Notes: generated by a model not told the origin, from the letters alone. DNA of 64,000 bases from Pseudomonas azerbaijanoccidentalis (GCF_019145495.1 NZ_JAHSTU010000007.1:124001-188000), one strand, 5' to 3'; counted from the first letter of the stretch, positions 8,779 to 18,004 are shown. A program made the numbers and translations.

Positions 8779-8854
8779 TAGCCAATGCAATTGATTCGCA
8801 TCTCACTATGCCAATCAGCACCTATAAAGATTCGTGCGACACGGAGCGCTATCG

Positions 8855-11446
8855 ATGTCCTCTCGCCTTACCCGCCAGTCCTCTTCACCTTCCCGCGTGC
8901 TGTCGCTGCTGACCGCTGCCATCCTGATGACCGGTGCTGCGCCACTGATGGCGGCGACCGCCGCCGAACAACAGACCCGCAAAATGGGCGACTACGCGTT
9001 CACCATCGCGCCTCAGCCGCTGGTCTCGGCACTCAATGCCTTCACCGCCGTGACTGGCTGGCAGGTGGGTTTGCCGGCAGAGCTGGCTGAAGGTGTGGCG
9101 TCGCCGGGCGTGCGCGGATCGCTGCCGCCAGAAAAAGCCCTGGATCGCCTGTTGGTGGGGACCAACCTGAGCTACCGCAAACTGGGCAACAACAACATCG
9201 TGCTGGAGCGTCGCAGCAATGGCAGCGCGCTTAATCTGCAGCAGACGACTATCAGTGCCACCCGCCAGGAACAGTCGGTGAACAGCGTGCCCAGCACTGT
9301 GACCGTTCACACTCGCGAAGAACTGGACCGCAACAACGTCAACACCATCAAGGACCTGGTGCGTTACGAACCGGGCGTTTCGGTGGGCGGTACCGGTACG
9401 CGTGGCGGCATCAGCGGCTACAACATCCGTGGCATCGACGGTAACCGGGTGCTGACCCAGGTTGACGGCGTTGAAATTCCCAACGGTTTCTTCAACGGCC
9501 CTTACGCCAAGACCCAGCGCAATTACGTCGACCCGGAAATCGTCAAACGCGTCGAGATCCTTCGCGGTCCGGCCTCGGTGCTCTACGGCAGCAACGCCAT
9601 CGGTGGCGCGGTCAGCTATTTCACCCTCGACCCGGACGACATCATCAAGCCTGGCCAGGACGTTGGCGCACGCTTGAAGACCGGCTACAGCTCGGCTGAC
9701 GAGAGTTGGCTCAAATCCGCCACCGTGGCCGGTCGCGCCGACCAGTTCGACGGTCTGCTGCACTACAGCCAGCGCGACGGGCATGAAACCGAATCCTATG
9801 GCAGCAATAACAGCACCGGCCTGACCCGGACCGCCGCCAACCCGGAAGACGTGCGCACCACCAACGTATTGGCCAAGGTCGGTTGGAACTACAAGGACGA
9901 TGCACGCCTGGGCCTGACCTACGAAAAGTACAAGGACGATCGCGATACCGATCAGAAAAGTGCCTACGGCGGTCCGTTCTTCGCCGGCGCCCCGACCATT
10001 CCGGCCAGCGTGTTGCCTGGCGGCATGTACCAGTGGCGCACTGGTAACGACACCATCACCCGCGAGCGTTTCGGCGTGGAACACAGCTTCGCCCTGGACA
10101 GCCTGCTGACGGACAACGTCAAGTGGAGCCTGAACCACCAGATTGCCAAGACTGACCAGAGCACCGACGAATTCTATTTCCCGATCACTCGCCAGGTACT
10201 GCGCACCCGCGACACCGTCTACGAAGAAAAGCAGTGGGTCTTCGACTTACAACTGGATAAATCCTTCAGCATCGCCGACACCGAGCACCTGCTGACCTAC
10301 GGCACCACTCTGAAACAGCAGAAGGTCACCGGCTCGCGCAGCGGCAACGGCACCTGCCTGGCGGTCGGTCGTGGCTGCACCGCCATCGGCGCCACCAGCA
10401 CTGCCGATGTGTTGAGAAAGTCCAGCGACTTCCCGGACCCCACCATCAACACCTACAGCGTGTTTGCTCAGGACCAGATCAGCTGGAACAACTGGACCTT
10501 CCTGCCAGGCCTGCGCTACGACTACACCAAGCTCAAGCCCGACGTCACCCAGGAGTTCCTCAACACCGTATCGGCCGACGGTCGCGGTACCGTCAGCGAC
10601 GACAACAAGACCTGGCACAAAGTCTCGCCCAAGTTCGGCCTGACCTATGCCTTCAACGACCATTACACCTGGTACGGCCAGTACGCCGAAGGTTTCCGTA
10701 CCCCGACTGCCAAGGCGCTGTACGGTCGTTTCGAAAACACTGCTACCGGCTACCGAGTGGAACCGAATCCGGATCTGGAACCGGAAAAAAGCCAAAGCTA
10801 CGAGACGGGCTTGCGCGGCAACTTCGAGCAGGGTTCATTCGAAATGGCCGTGTTCTACAACAAGTACCGCGACTTCATTAATGAAGACGCTGTCACCCCT
10901 GGCTATGACGAACCAACCTTTCAGAGCGCCAACATCAAGCACGCCACCATCAAGGGTGCGGAAATCAAGGGTCGCCTGAACCTCGACGCCTTTGGCGCAC
11001 CACAAGGCCTCTACACCCAGGGCTCGGTGGCGTACGCCTACGGTCGCAACAACGACAACGGCGAACCGATCAACAGCGTCAACCCGCTGACCGGCGTGTT
11101 CGGTCTGGGTTACGACCAGGACAACTACGGCAGCCTGCTGAGCTGGACCCTGGTGAAAAAGAAAGACCGCGTCGACGACAGCAACTTCAAGTCGCCGGAT
11201 GGTGTCAGCAGCCAGTTCAAGACGCCTGGCTTCGGCATTCTCGACCTGACCGGGTTCTACAAAGTCACCAACGACGTCACCCTCAGCGGCGGCATCTACA
11301 ACCTGACCGACAAGAAGTACTGGCTGTGGGATGACGTGCGCGGCTACGACAGCGTTGGCGAAGCTTCGGTGACGCAACCGGCCAACCTTGATCGCCTGAC
11401 CCAGCCGGGTCGCAACTTCGCAGTCAACCTGATCTGGGATATCTGA
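8855..11446 (+). CDS. hxuA: TonB-dependent haem receptor with STN signalling domain (HxuA/HasR type)
   Basis: Outer-membrane haem or haemoprotein receptor, 863 residues from ATG 8855 (ACGGAG eight bases upstream). Order: signal peptide to about 40, STN domain (about 48-98, FTIAPQPLVSALNAFTAVTG), TonB box region with TTISATR, plug domain (VPSTVTVHTREELD to GSNAIGGAVSYFTL) and a 22-strand barrel ending in a C-terminal aromatic-type residue set (FAVNLIWDI). The barrel holds the haem-receptor FRAP/NPNL boxes as GFRTP and NPDLEPE, but no histidine lies between them; tyrosines do. The STN domain fits signalling through the upstream FecR and sigma genes. Confidence 0.93.
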   Translation: MSSRLTRQSSSPSRVLSLLTAAILMTGAAPLMAATAAEQQTRKMGDYAFTIAPQPLVSALNAFTAVTGWQVGLPAELAEGVASPGVRGSLPPEKALDRLLVGTNLSYRKLGNNNIVLERRSNGSALNLQQTTISATRQEQSVNSVPSTVTVHTREELDRNNVNTIKDLVRYEPGVSVGGTGTRGGISGYNIRGIDGNRVLTQVDGVEIPNGFFNGPYAKTQRNYVDPEIVKRVEILRGPASVLYGSNAIGGAVSYFTLDPDDIIKPGQDVGARLKTGYSSADESWLKSATVAGRADQFDGLLHYSQRDGHETESYGSNNSTGLTRTAANPEDVRTTNVLAKVGWNYKDDARLGLTYEKYKDDRDTDQKSAYGGPFFAGAPTIPASVLPGGMYQWRTGNDTITRERFGVEHSFALDSLLTDNVKWSLNHQIAKTDQSTDEFYFPITRQVLRTRDTVYEEKQWVFDLQLDKSFSIADTEHLLTYGTTLKQQKVTGSRSGNGTCLAVGRGCTAIGATSTADVLRKSSDFPDPTINTYSVFAQDQISWNNWTFLPGLRYDYTKLKPDVTQEFLNTVSADGRGTVSDDNKTWHKVSPKFGLTYAFNDHYTWYGQYAEGFRTPTAKALYGRFENTATGYRVEPNPDLEPEKSQSYETGLRGNFEQGSFEMAVFYNKYRDFINEDAVTPGYDEPTFQSANIKHATIKGAEIKGRLNLDAFGAPQGLYTQGSVAYAYGRNNDNGEPINSVNPLTGVFGLGYDQDNYGSLLSWTLVKKKDRVDDSNFKSPDGVSSQFKTPGFGILDLTGFYKVTNDVTLSGGIYNLTDKKYWLWDDVRGYDSVGEASVTQPANLDRLTQPGRNFAVNLIWDI

Positions 11447-11455
11447 CCCGACTCA

Positions 11456-11499
11456 CCTCACTGCGCGTTTTTTTCACAGCCGCGCAGTGAGGTTTTTTT
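11456..11499 (+). terminator. Rho-independent terminator after the haem receptor
   Basis: A 12-bp stem CCTCACTGCGCG/CGCGCAGTGAGG with a 13-base loop is followed by seven T. The T-run also forms part of the -35-like block of the next promoter. Confidence 0.9.
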
Positions 11500-11530
11500 A
11501 CTGTTCGGCCGGTGCTGATTCGTCTCGTTA
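11495..11530 (+). promoter_or_regulatory. Putative ECF-sigma promoter of haem oxygenase
   Basis: TTTTTACT-N18-CGTCTCGTTA, identical in both blocks and in spacing to the element before the receptor gene. It lets hemO be expressed despite the terminator directly upstream. Confidence 0.65.
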
Positions 11531-11562
11531 CCAAGCGCCTCTTTTTCCTCCAAGGATTCGTC

Positions 11563-12171
11563 ATGACTACTCAGGACACCGCTCAACGCCCAAGCCTGCG
11601 TTCACAACGCTTGAACCAGGTCACAAACGAGCCCCACACCAAACTCGATGCCCTGGTCAAAGCCCACGCGCCGTTTGAGACCCAGGCCAACTTCGCCCGT
11701 TTCGTGGTGGCGCAGTACCTGTTCCAGTCGGAACTGGTGTCGCTGTACAACGATGCCGAACTGATCGCCATCGTCCCGGACCTGTCCGCTCGCTGCCGTG
11801 CCGAAGCGGCCAAGGCTGACCTGGCGGACCTGGACACGGAAGTCCCGGCACCGGTCGCCGGTGCAGTCAACAACCCAAGCAAAGCCGAAGCGCTGGGTTG
11901 GCTCTTCGTTTCCGAGGGTTCGAAACTGGGTGCGGCGTTCCTGATCAAGCGTGCCGTGGGCCTGGGTTTGAGTGAAACCTTCGGCGCCCGTCACTTGGGC
12001 GAACCGGCCGGTGGTCGCGCGCAAGGCTGGAAAAGCTTCGTCAAAACCCTCGATGAACTGGACCTCAGCGCCGAGGAAGAAGCCGATCTGGATAAAGGCG
12101 CCATCGACGCCTTCAACCGCTTCACGGTGTTGTTGGAGCAGGCTTACGCCACCACCCCGGAACTTGCCTGA
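11563..12171 (+). CDS. hemO: Haem oxygenase (HemO/PigA type)
   Basis: Cytoplasmic haem oxygenase of 202 residues, opening haem to biliverdin, CO and iron. The start at 11563 follows AAGGA. The N-terminus RLNQVTNEPHTKLDAL contains the proximal haem ligand H25, and LGWLFVSEGSKLGAAF and ARHLGEPAGGRAQGWKSF are hallmarks of the Pseudomonas PigA/HemO group. Compared with PigA as I remember it, N18 equals the regioselectivity residue N19, while R130 stands where PigA has K132, so the biliverdin isomer produced is worth testing. It releases iron from haem brought in by the upstream receptor. Confidence 0.94.
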   Translation: MTTQDTAQRPSLRSQRLNQVTNEPHTKLDALVKAHAPFETQANFARFVVAQYLFQSELVSLYNDAELIAIVPDLSARCRAEAAKADLADLDTEVPAPVAGAVNNPSKAEALGWLFVSEGSKLGAAFLIKRAVGLGLSETFGARHLGEPAGGRAQGWKSFVKTLDELDLSAEEEADLDKGAIDAFNRFTVLLEQAYATTPELA

Positions 12172-12189
12172 CACCTACCTCGGATACCC

Positions 12190-12284
12190 CTGTAGGAGCT
12201 GCCGCAGGCTGCGATCTTTTGATCCTGATCTTCTTGAGGTCGTAAAAAAGATCAAAAGATCGCAGCTCGTGGCAGCTCCTACAG
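12190..12284. repeat. REP doublet, family A, tail-to-tail
   Basis: CTGTAGGAGCTGCCGCAGGC...GATCTTTTGATC with an imperfect inverted copy (GCAGCTCGTGGCAGCTCCTACAG). It lies 18 bases after the hemO stop and may end that transcript. Confidence 0.88.
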
Positions 12285-12319
12285 TTCCGATCAAGCTTCA
12301 CATCTGCTTTCCAGAGCCC

Positions 12320-12709
12320 ATGCCTGCCTCCTCTAAAATCGCCCGCCTCCTCTTCGGCCTGCTGGCTTATGTCAGCCTGGGCATTGGCCTGATCGCCATT
12401 GTCATTCCCGGCCTGCCCACCACCGAATTCATCCTGCTGGCCGCCTGGGCCGCCACCAAGAGTTCGCCACGCCTGAGTGCCTGGCTGGAAAACCACCGAC
12501 TGTTCGGCCCCATCCTCAGTAACTGGCGCAACGGCCGAATCATCGCGCGCCGGGCAAAAATCAGCGCCACTGTCAGCATGCTGTTATGTGCCGGTCTCAT
12601 GCTGGTGATGCTCGACCATGGCTGGCCGATCTATCTGGCAATCGTCGGGATGGGCCTGGGCAATCTGTGGATCTGGTCGCGCCCGGAATCACTGGCGCAA
12701 CAGCCGTAA
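12320..12709 (+). CDS. DUF454 (YbaN family) inner-membrane protein
   Basis: Small membrane protein of 129 residues. Two or three hydrophobic segments are visible: about 8-30 (LLFGLLAYVSLGIGLIAIVIPGLP) and 85-118. The motif GLPTTEFILLAAWAATKSSPRLSAWLENH is diagnostic of DUF454/YbaN. Function is unknown; members often sit near haem oxygenase or haem uptake genes, as here. The start at 12320 lacks a strong ribosome site. The REP hairpin upstream may partly uncouple it from hemO. Confidence 0.85.
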   Translation: MPASSKIARLLFGLLAYVSLGIGLIAIVIPGLPTTEFILLAAWAATKSSPRLSAWLENHRLFGPILSNWRNGRIIARRAKISATVSMLLCAGLMLVMLDHGWPIYLAIVGMGLGNLWIWSRPESLAQQP

Positions 12710-12787
12710 TTTCCTCCGTTTTCAATCGCCTTTTCGGCACATTTACCTGCGCAAACGTTCAACCATGACCGCTCGTCGGCAAGCCCC

Positions 12788-12815
12788 TCATGCAATCTCT
12801 CATCCCCGCCGATGT
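12788..12815 (+). promoter_or_regulatory. Possible FliA (sigma-28) promoter of the chemoreceptor
   Basis: TCATG, 15 bases, then GCCGATGT resembles the flagellar sigma-28 consensus (-10 GCCGATAA). The -35 match is weak. Confidence 0.35.
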
Positions 12816-12898
12816 GGATTGAATGGCGCTAAATGGATTTGGCGAATCGAGCCGCTTTGGCTCACAGCCAACCATTCATCCATTCGCGAGCTCGCCCC

Positions 12899-15037
12899 AT
12901 GTTCGACTCACTGTCCATCCGCCTGAAAATTGTCCTGCTCTCCGGCCTGTGCCTGTTCGGCGTCGTCACGTTGATCGTGGGCATGAACTTCTACCAGACC
13001 AATCAGAACGATGAACTGGTCAGCGATTCCAGCAGCAGAATGCTCACCGACAGCGTGCAAAACCTGCTCCAGGCCAAAGCCGCCGAGCAAGCCGTGCGGG
13101 TGCAGAAAACATTCGGTGAAACCCAGACCGTGGTGACCGCCCTCGCGGACCAGATCCTCGACATGCGCACCCAGGCCACCCAGCGTTCGCTTGAAGCCGG
13201 TGCGCTGCGTGAGGACCTGAACAAGGCCCTGAAAACAGCTTTCGAGCGCAACAGCAAAGTGTTGGGCATCTGGCTGGCGTTCGAGCCCAATGGCCTGGAC
13301 GGCAAGGACAGCGAATTCGCCAATGACGCCGCCCGCCAGTCCAACGAGGCCGGGCGCTTCGCTACATACTGGAGCCGTGCCGGGGGTGAAGCCCTCAACA
13401 CGATCATGGTCGAAGAGGACATGACCAAAACCACCCTCAACCTCAGCGGCACACCATACAACGTCTGGTACACCTGCCCGCGTGACAGCAAACGCACCTG
13501 CCTGCTCGACCCGTATGCCGATACTGTCGGCGGCAAAGAAGTATTGATGACCACCATTTCGGTGCCGCTGCTGGTGGAAGGTAAATCCATCGGCGTAGTC
13601 GGTATCGACATCGCCCTCGACGTCCTGCAAGCCGCGGCGGTCGACTCCCAGCGTGAACTGTTCAACAGCGCCGGGCACATGCTGATCGTCTCCGGCACGG
13701 GCGTGCTGGCAGCCTACAGCGTCGACGCCAGCAAAGTGGGCAAGAACATCGGCGACACCCTGGGCGCAGAGGGCAAGGATGCCTTGCAATCACTCAGTGC
13801 CGGCACACCGAAAATCCTCCAGCAGGGTGACCTGATCCGCGCGGTGTACCCGGTCAGCCCGATCGCCGATTCCAAGGCCTGGGGCGTGGTAATCGACCTG
13901 CCCAAGCAAGTGTTGCTGGCCGACTCGGTCAAGCTGCAAGCGGTGCTCGACGATGCCCAGCAAAGTGGCACGATCCAAGCTGTGGTCGTGGCGATCATTG
14001 CCGGCCTGATCGGCTTGCTGCTGATCTGGCTCACCGCTTCGGGCGTGACCCGGCCGATCAATAGCGTCGCCGACATGCTCAAGGCGATTGCCAGCGGCGA
14101 CGGGGATCTGACTCAGCGCCTGCACTACAGCAAGAAGGATGAACTGGGCGAGCTGGTCAGCTGGTTCAACCGCTTCCTCGACAAGTTGCAACCAACCATC
14201 GCGCAGATCAAGCAAAGCATCACCGACGCACGCGGCACCGCTGACCAGTCTTCGGAAATCGCTCGCCAGACCAGTGAAGGCATGCAGGTGCAATTCCGTG
14301 AAATCGACCAGGTGGCCACCGCGTCCAACGAAATGAGCGCCACCGCCCACGACGTCGCCAACAGCGCCTCGAATGCCGCCAGCGCCGCCAAAGGCGCTGA
14401 TCAGTCGGCCCGCGATGGCATGCAGATCATCGAGCGCAGCACTCGCGACATCAATCAACTGGCCGACGAAGTCAGCAAAGCGGTGACGGAAGTCGAAGCG
14501 TTGGCGGTCAACAGCGAGCAAATTGGTTCGGTGCTGGAAGTGATCCGCAGCATCGCCGAACAAACCAACCTGCTGGCACTCAACGCGGCAATTGAAGCCG
14601 CCCGAGCCGGTGAAAGCGGTCGCGGCTTTGCAGTGGTGGCCGATGAAGTACGCAACCTGGCCAAGCGCACCCAGGACTCGGTGGAAGAAATTCGCCTGGT
14701 GATCGAACGTATTCAGAGCGGCACACGTGGCGTGGTTGCCACCATGCATTCAAGCCAGACCCAGGCCCACAGCAACGCCGGGCAGATCCAGCAAGCGGTG
14801 CAGGCCTTGAGCAAAATCAGCGACGCGGTGACAGTGATCAGTGACATGAACCTGCAAATCGCCAGCGCCGCCGAACAGCAAAGCGCCGTGGCCGAAGAGG
14901 TCAATCGCAACGTTTCGGCGATCCGTACCGTCACCGAAACCTTGACCGGCCAGGCCACTGAATCGGCGCAGATCAGCAGCCAACTGAATTCGCTGACGAC
15001 CCAGCAGATGAAATTGATGGATCAATTCCGCGTGTGA
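12899..15037 (+). CDS. Methyl-accepting chemotaxis protein with dCache ligand domain
   Basis: Chemoreceptor of 712 residues. TM1 is at about 10-30, followed by a large periplasmic double-Cache domain (about 35-360, with VLGIWLAFEPNG, NVWYTCPRDSKRTCLLDPYAD and IGVVGIDIAL), TM2 (about 362-385), HAMP, and a cytoplasmic signalling domain with the conserved hairpin EQTNLLALNAAIEAARAGE and FAVVADEVRNLAKRT. The start at 12899 is set by the membrane segment; a longer reading adds an unlikely N-terminus. The WY...DPY pattern resembles amino-acid-type Cache pockets, but the ligand cannot be read from the sequence. It has its own gap on both sides and probably its own promoter. Confidence 0.93.
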   Translation: MFDSLSIRLKIVLLSGLCLFGVVTLIVGMNFYQTNQNDELVSDSSSRMLTDSVQNLLQAKAAEQAVRVQKTFGETQTVVTALADQILDMRTQATQRSLEAGALREDLNKALKTAFERNSKVLGIWLAFEPNGLDGKDSEFANDAARQSNEAGRFATYWSRAGGEALNTIMVEEDMTKTTLNLSGTPYNVWYTCPRDSKRTCLLDPYADTVGGKEVLMTTISVPLLVEGKSIGVVGIDIALDVLQAAAVDSQRELFNSAGHMLIVSGTGVLAAYSVDASKVGKNIGDTLGAEGKDALQSLSAGTPKILQQGDLIRAVYPVSPIADSKAWGVVIDLPKQVLLADSVKLQAVLDDAQQSGTIQAVVVAIIAGLIGLLLIWLTASGVTRPINSVADMLKAIASGDGDLTQRLHYSKKDELGELVSWFNRFLDKLQPTIAQIKQSITDARGTADQSSEIARQTSEGMQVQFREIDQVATASNEMSATAHDVANSASNAASAAKGADQSARDGMQIIERSTRDINQLADEVSKAVTEVEALAVNSEQIGSVLEVIRSIAEQTNLLALNAAIEAARAGESGRGFAVVADEVRNLAKRTQDSVEEIRLVIERIQSGTRGVVATMHSSQTQAHSNAGQIQQAVQALSKISDAVTVISDMNLQIASAAEQQSAVAEEVNRNVSAIRTVTETLTGQATESAQISSQLNSLTTQQMKLMDQFRV

Positions 15038-15042
15038 TTTTT

Positions 15043-15110
15043 AAAAGATCGCAGCCTTCGGCAGCTCCTACACCAATCAATGTAGGAGCTGCCGAAGGCT
15101 GCGATCTTTT
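15043..15110. repeat. REP doublet, family A, head-to-head
   Basis: AAAAGATCGCAGCCTTCGG...CTCCTACA followed after 8 bases by the exact inverted copy. It starts six bases after the chemoreceptor stop. Confidence 0.92.
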
Positions 15111-15152
15111 GATCTTATGATCTATGCTGCCCCCTCTTTCGGAGGGCCTTCG

Positions 15153-16502
15153 ATGACTGATTTACTCACGTCCATTCAAGCCGCACTCGGCTTGCCGCAA
15201 ACACCCATCCCGTTCACCGCCACAGGCGCCCTGCCCTCGACGTTCGCCGTCACTGACCTTGCCTGCGCCAGCATGGCCGCTGCCGGCCAGGCCGTCAGTG
15301 AACTGCTGCACCAGCAAACCGGACGTTTACCCGGCATAGAAGTCGACCGCCGTCTGGCCTCGTTCTGGTTCTCCAGTTCGATCCGCCCGGTAGGCTGGAA
15401 CGTGCCGCCACTCTGGGACCCGATCGCCGGTGACTACGCCGCCAAGGATGGCTGGATCCGCTTGCACACCAACGCCCCGCATCACCGCGCGGCGGCTGAG
15501 TCCGTACTGGGCGCCAGTGTGGACCGTGCCGCGATGGCGAGCAAAGTGGCGCGATGGTCCAAGAGTGATCTGGAGCAAGCTGTGGTCGATGCCGGTGGCT
15601 GCGCCGCTGAAATGCGCACCTGGGAACAGTGGCAGGCGCATCCGCAAGGTCGGGCCGTCAACGCCGAGCCATTGATTCAGTTCGGCCATCACGGCAGTCA
15701 CAACGCCAAGCCGTGGCAAGGCTCGGTCGCGCAACCACTGGCCGGGATCAAGGTGCTGGATCTGACCCGAGTACTCGCCGGCCCCGTCGCCAGCCGTTTT
15801 CTCGCCGGTCTTGGCGCTGACGTTTTGCGTATCGACCCGCCGACGTGGAACGAACCAGGCGTGGTGCCGGAAATGACGTTGGGCAAACGCTGCGCTCGCC
15901 TGGACCTGAACGAAAAGGCCGACCGCGTACTGTTCGACAGCCTGCTCAAAGAAGCCGACATTCTGCTCCACGGTTATCGCGCGGATGCGCTGGAGCGTCT
16001 TGGTTATGGCGCCAGCGAACGGCTAAAACTGGCCCCTGGTCTGCTCGATGTCAGCCTCAATGCCTATGGCTGGAGCGGTCCGTGGCAGAACCGTCGTGGC
16101 TTCGACAGTCTGGTGCAGATGAGCAGCGGCATTGCCGATGCCGGCATGCACTGGAAACACGCGAACGCACCGACGCCATTGCCGGTTCAGGCGCTCGATC
16201 ACGCCACTGGGTATTTGATGGCCGCCAGCGCGATCAAGCTGTTGGCAGACCGCTTGAGCAGCGGTCAGGGTGGGTCGGCGCGATTGTCGTTGGCGCGTAC
16301 GGCGAAGTTGTTGATCGACAATGGCCGAGGCAGCGACGAAGCGCTGCGCGCAGAAGATGAACACGATCAGGGCATGCTGGTTGAACAAACGCCCTGGGGG
16401 CCTGCGCACAGGTTGCATGTGCCGCTGAAGATCAGCGGGACGCCGGTGCAGTGGTCGCTGGCGGCCTCTGAATTGGGTTCACATCGCGCGCAGTGGTGGT
16501 GA
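15153..16502 (+). CDS. Class III (CaiB/BaiF) CoA-transferase, unusual domain order
   Basis: Protein of 449 residues, start fixed by GGAGGG (15141-15146) before ATG 15153. Residues 195-370 carry the usual N-terminal CoA-transferase signature (PLAGIKVLDLTRVLAGPVAS, then VSLNAYGWSGPW and QALDHATGY with candidate catalytic D349). Residues 85-175 (YAAKDGWIRLHTN, MRTWEQWQAHPQG) resemble what normally is the C-terminal part of the family, so the order looks permuted. Substrate is unknown. No acyl-CoA ligase or dehydrogenase is adjacent, so pathway context is missing. Confidence 0.8.
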   Translation: MTDLLTSIQAALGLPQTPIPFTATGALPSTFAVTDLACASMAAAGQAVSELLHQQTGRLPGIEVDRRLASFWFSSSIRPVGWNVPPLWDPIAGDYAAKDGWIRLHTNAPHHRAAAESVLGASVDRAAMASKVARWSKSDLEQAVVDAGGCAAEMRTWEQWQAHPQGRAVNAEPLIQFGHHGSHNAKPWQGSVAQPLAGIKVLDLTRVLAGPVASRFLAGLGADVLRIDPPTWNEPGVVPEMTLGKRCARLDLNEKADRVLFDSLLKEADILLHGYRADALERLGYGASERLKLAPGLLDVSLNAYGWSGPWQNRRGFDSLVQMSSGIADAGMHWKHANAPTPLPVQALDHATGYLMAASAIKLLADRLSSGQGGSARLSLARTAKLLIDNGRGSDEALRAEDEHDQGMLVEQTPWGPAHRLHVPLKISGTPVQWSLAASELGSHRAQWW

Positions 16503-16514
16503 CGGGAAGATAGC

Positions 16515-16542
16515 CATCGCGAGCAGGCTCACTCCTACAGGG
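16515..16542. repeat. Single REP unit, family C
   Basis: CATCGCGAGCAGGCTCACTCCTACAG, one unpaired copy of the unit seen as a doublet at 23731-23822. It lies between the convergent CoA-transferase and arcD paralogue genes. Confidence 0.75.
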
Positions 16543-16576
16543 ACTGCGTAAAAGCTGCCGAACGCCAGCACCAACC

Positions 16577-18004
16577 TCACAGACTGAGCAATCCACTGTA
16601 CAGCCCATAAGCCGCCAACCCGGCACCACTGAGGACACAGGTAAATATGCCCTTCTCGATAGTAGTGAAAACCGGCTTGCCCTGTTCATGCCGGGCCTTG
16701 GCGAACAGGATCACACCCGGCGCATACAACAACGCCGAGAGCAGCAAATACTTCAAGCCGCCGGCGTACAACAACCACACCGCATAGCTCAGGGCGACGC
16801 CACCAATCAGCAGATCCTTGGTGCGTTCTGCGGACACGTGTTCGTAGGTTTCACCGCGACCGCTCAACAACACTGCATAAGCCGCTGACCAAAGGTACGG
16901 CACCAGAATCATCGACGAGGCGAGGTAGATCAGGCTGGTATAGGTGCTGGCGGCGAACAGGATGATCAACAGGAAAAGCTGAATCATCACATTGGTCATC
17001 CACAGCGCATTGACCGGCACGTGGTTGGCGTTTTCCTTGGTCAGGAACGCCGGCATGGTCTTGTCTTTGGCCGTGGCAAACAGGATCTCGGCACACAGCA
17101 GCGCCCACGAGAGCAAAGCGCCCAACAGTGAAATCGCCAGCCCGACGCTGATCAACAATGCGCCCCACGGTCCGACGATATGCTCCAGCACCGCCGCCAG
17201 CGACGGGTTCTGCAAGGTCGCCAATTCCGGTTGGCTCATGATCCCCAGCGACAGCACGTTAACCAGTACCAGCAGCGCCAGCACGCCAATGAAACCAATG
17301 ACCGTCGCCCGGCCGACGTCCGAACGTTTCTCGGCTCGCGCTGAATAAACACTGGCGCCCTCAATGCCGATGAACACAAACACGGTGACCAGCATCATGT
17401 TGCGCACCTGGTCCATCACGCTGCCGAAACTCGGGTTGCTGCGCCCCCAAATGTCCCGGGTGAAAACGTCTGCCTTGAAGGCCACCGCCGCAATCACGAT
17501 GAACATGATCAGCGGCACGATCTTGGCGACCGTGGTCAGCAGGTTGATGAACGCCGCCTCCTTGATCCCGCGCATCACCACAAAATGCACGGTCCACAAC
17601 AACACCGACGCACAGGCAATGGCAATCGGCGTGTTGCCTTCGCCAAACACCGGCACGAAAAAACCCAGGGTGCTGAACAGCAAGACGAAGTAGCCGACGT
17701 TGCCCAGCCAGGCACTGATCCAGTAACCCCAGGCTGACGAGAACCCCATGTAATCGCCGAAACCGGCCTTGGCGTAGGCGTACACCCCCGAATCGAGTTC
17801 CGGTTTGCGATTGGCCAGGGTCTGGAACACGAATGCCAGGGTCAGCATGCCAACGGCAGTGATCGCCCAGCCAATCAATATCGCACCGGCATCGGCCTTG
17901 GCGGCCATGTTCTGTGGCAGGGAAAAGATCCCCCCGCCAATCATCGATCCCACGACCAGCGCGATCAACGCGCTCAGGCGAAGCTTGTTCGGGGACTGCG
18001 ACAT
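16577..18004 (-). CDS. arcD2: Arginine/ornithine antiporter ArcD, second copy
   Basis: APC-superfamily antiporter of 475 residues with about 12-13 TM segments. The N-terminus ALIALVVGSMIGGGIFSLPQNMA is the characteristic APA transporter helix. It aligns without gaps, by eye, to the arcD encoded divergently at 18428-19855 and is clearly paralogous (roughly three quarters identical). No ANR-like box is evident in its upstream region, unlike the other copy. It could exchange arginine for ornithine under other conditions or carry a related pair such as lysine or agmatine. It is alone on its strand. Confidence 0.9.
   Translation of the reverse strand: MSQSPNKLRLSALIALVVGSMIGGGIFSLPQNMAAKADAGAILIGWAITAVGMLTLAFVFQTLANRKPELDSGVYAYAKAGFGDYMGFSSAWGYWISAWLGNVGYFVLLFSTLGFFVPVFGEGNTPIAIACASVLLWTVHFVVMRGIKEAAFINLLTTVAKIVPLIMFIVIAAVAFKADVFTRDIWGRSNPSFGSVMDQVRNMMLVTVFVFIGIEGASVYSARAEKRSDVGRATVIGFIGVLALLVLVNVLSLGIMSQPELATLQNPSLAAVLEHIVGPWGALLISVGLAISLLGALLSWALLCAEILFATAKDKTMPAFLTKENANHVPVNALWMTNVMIQLFLLIILFAASTYTSLIYLASSMILVPYLWSAAYAVLLSGRGETYEHVSAERTKDLLIGGVALSYAVWLLYAGGLKYLLLSALLYAPGVILFAKARHEQGKPVFTTIEKGIFTCVLSGAGLAAYGLYSGLLSL

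Noticed and set aside
7145..12709. Haem cluster as a recently acquired island
   Set aside because: Base composition matches the neighbours, no tRNA, integrase or direct repeats flank it, and I recall the same order beside gap-1 in other pseudomonads.
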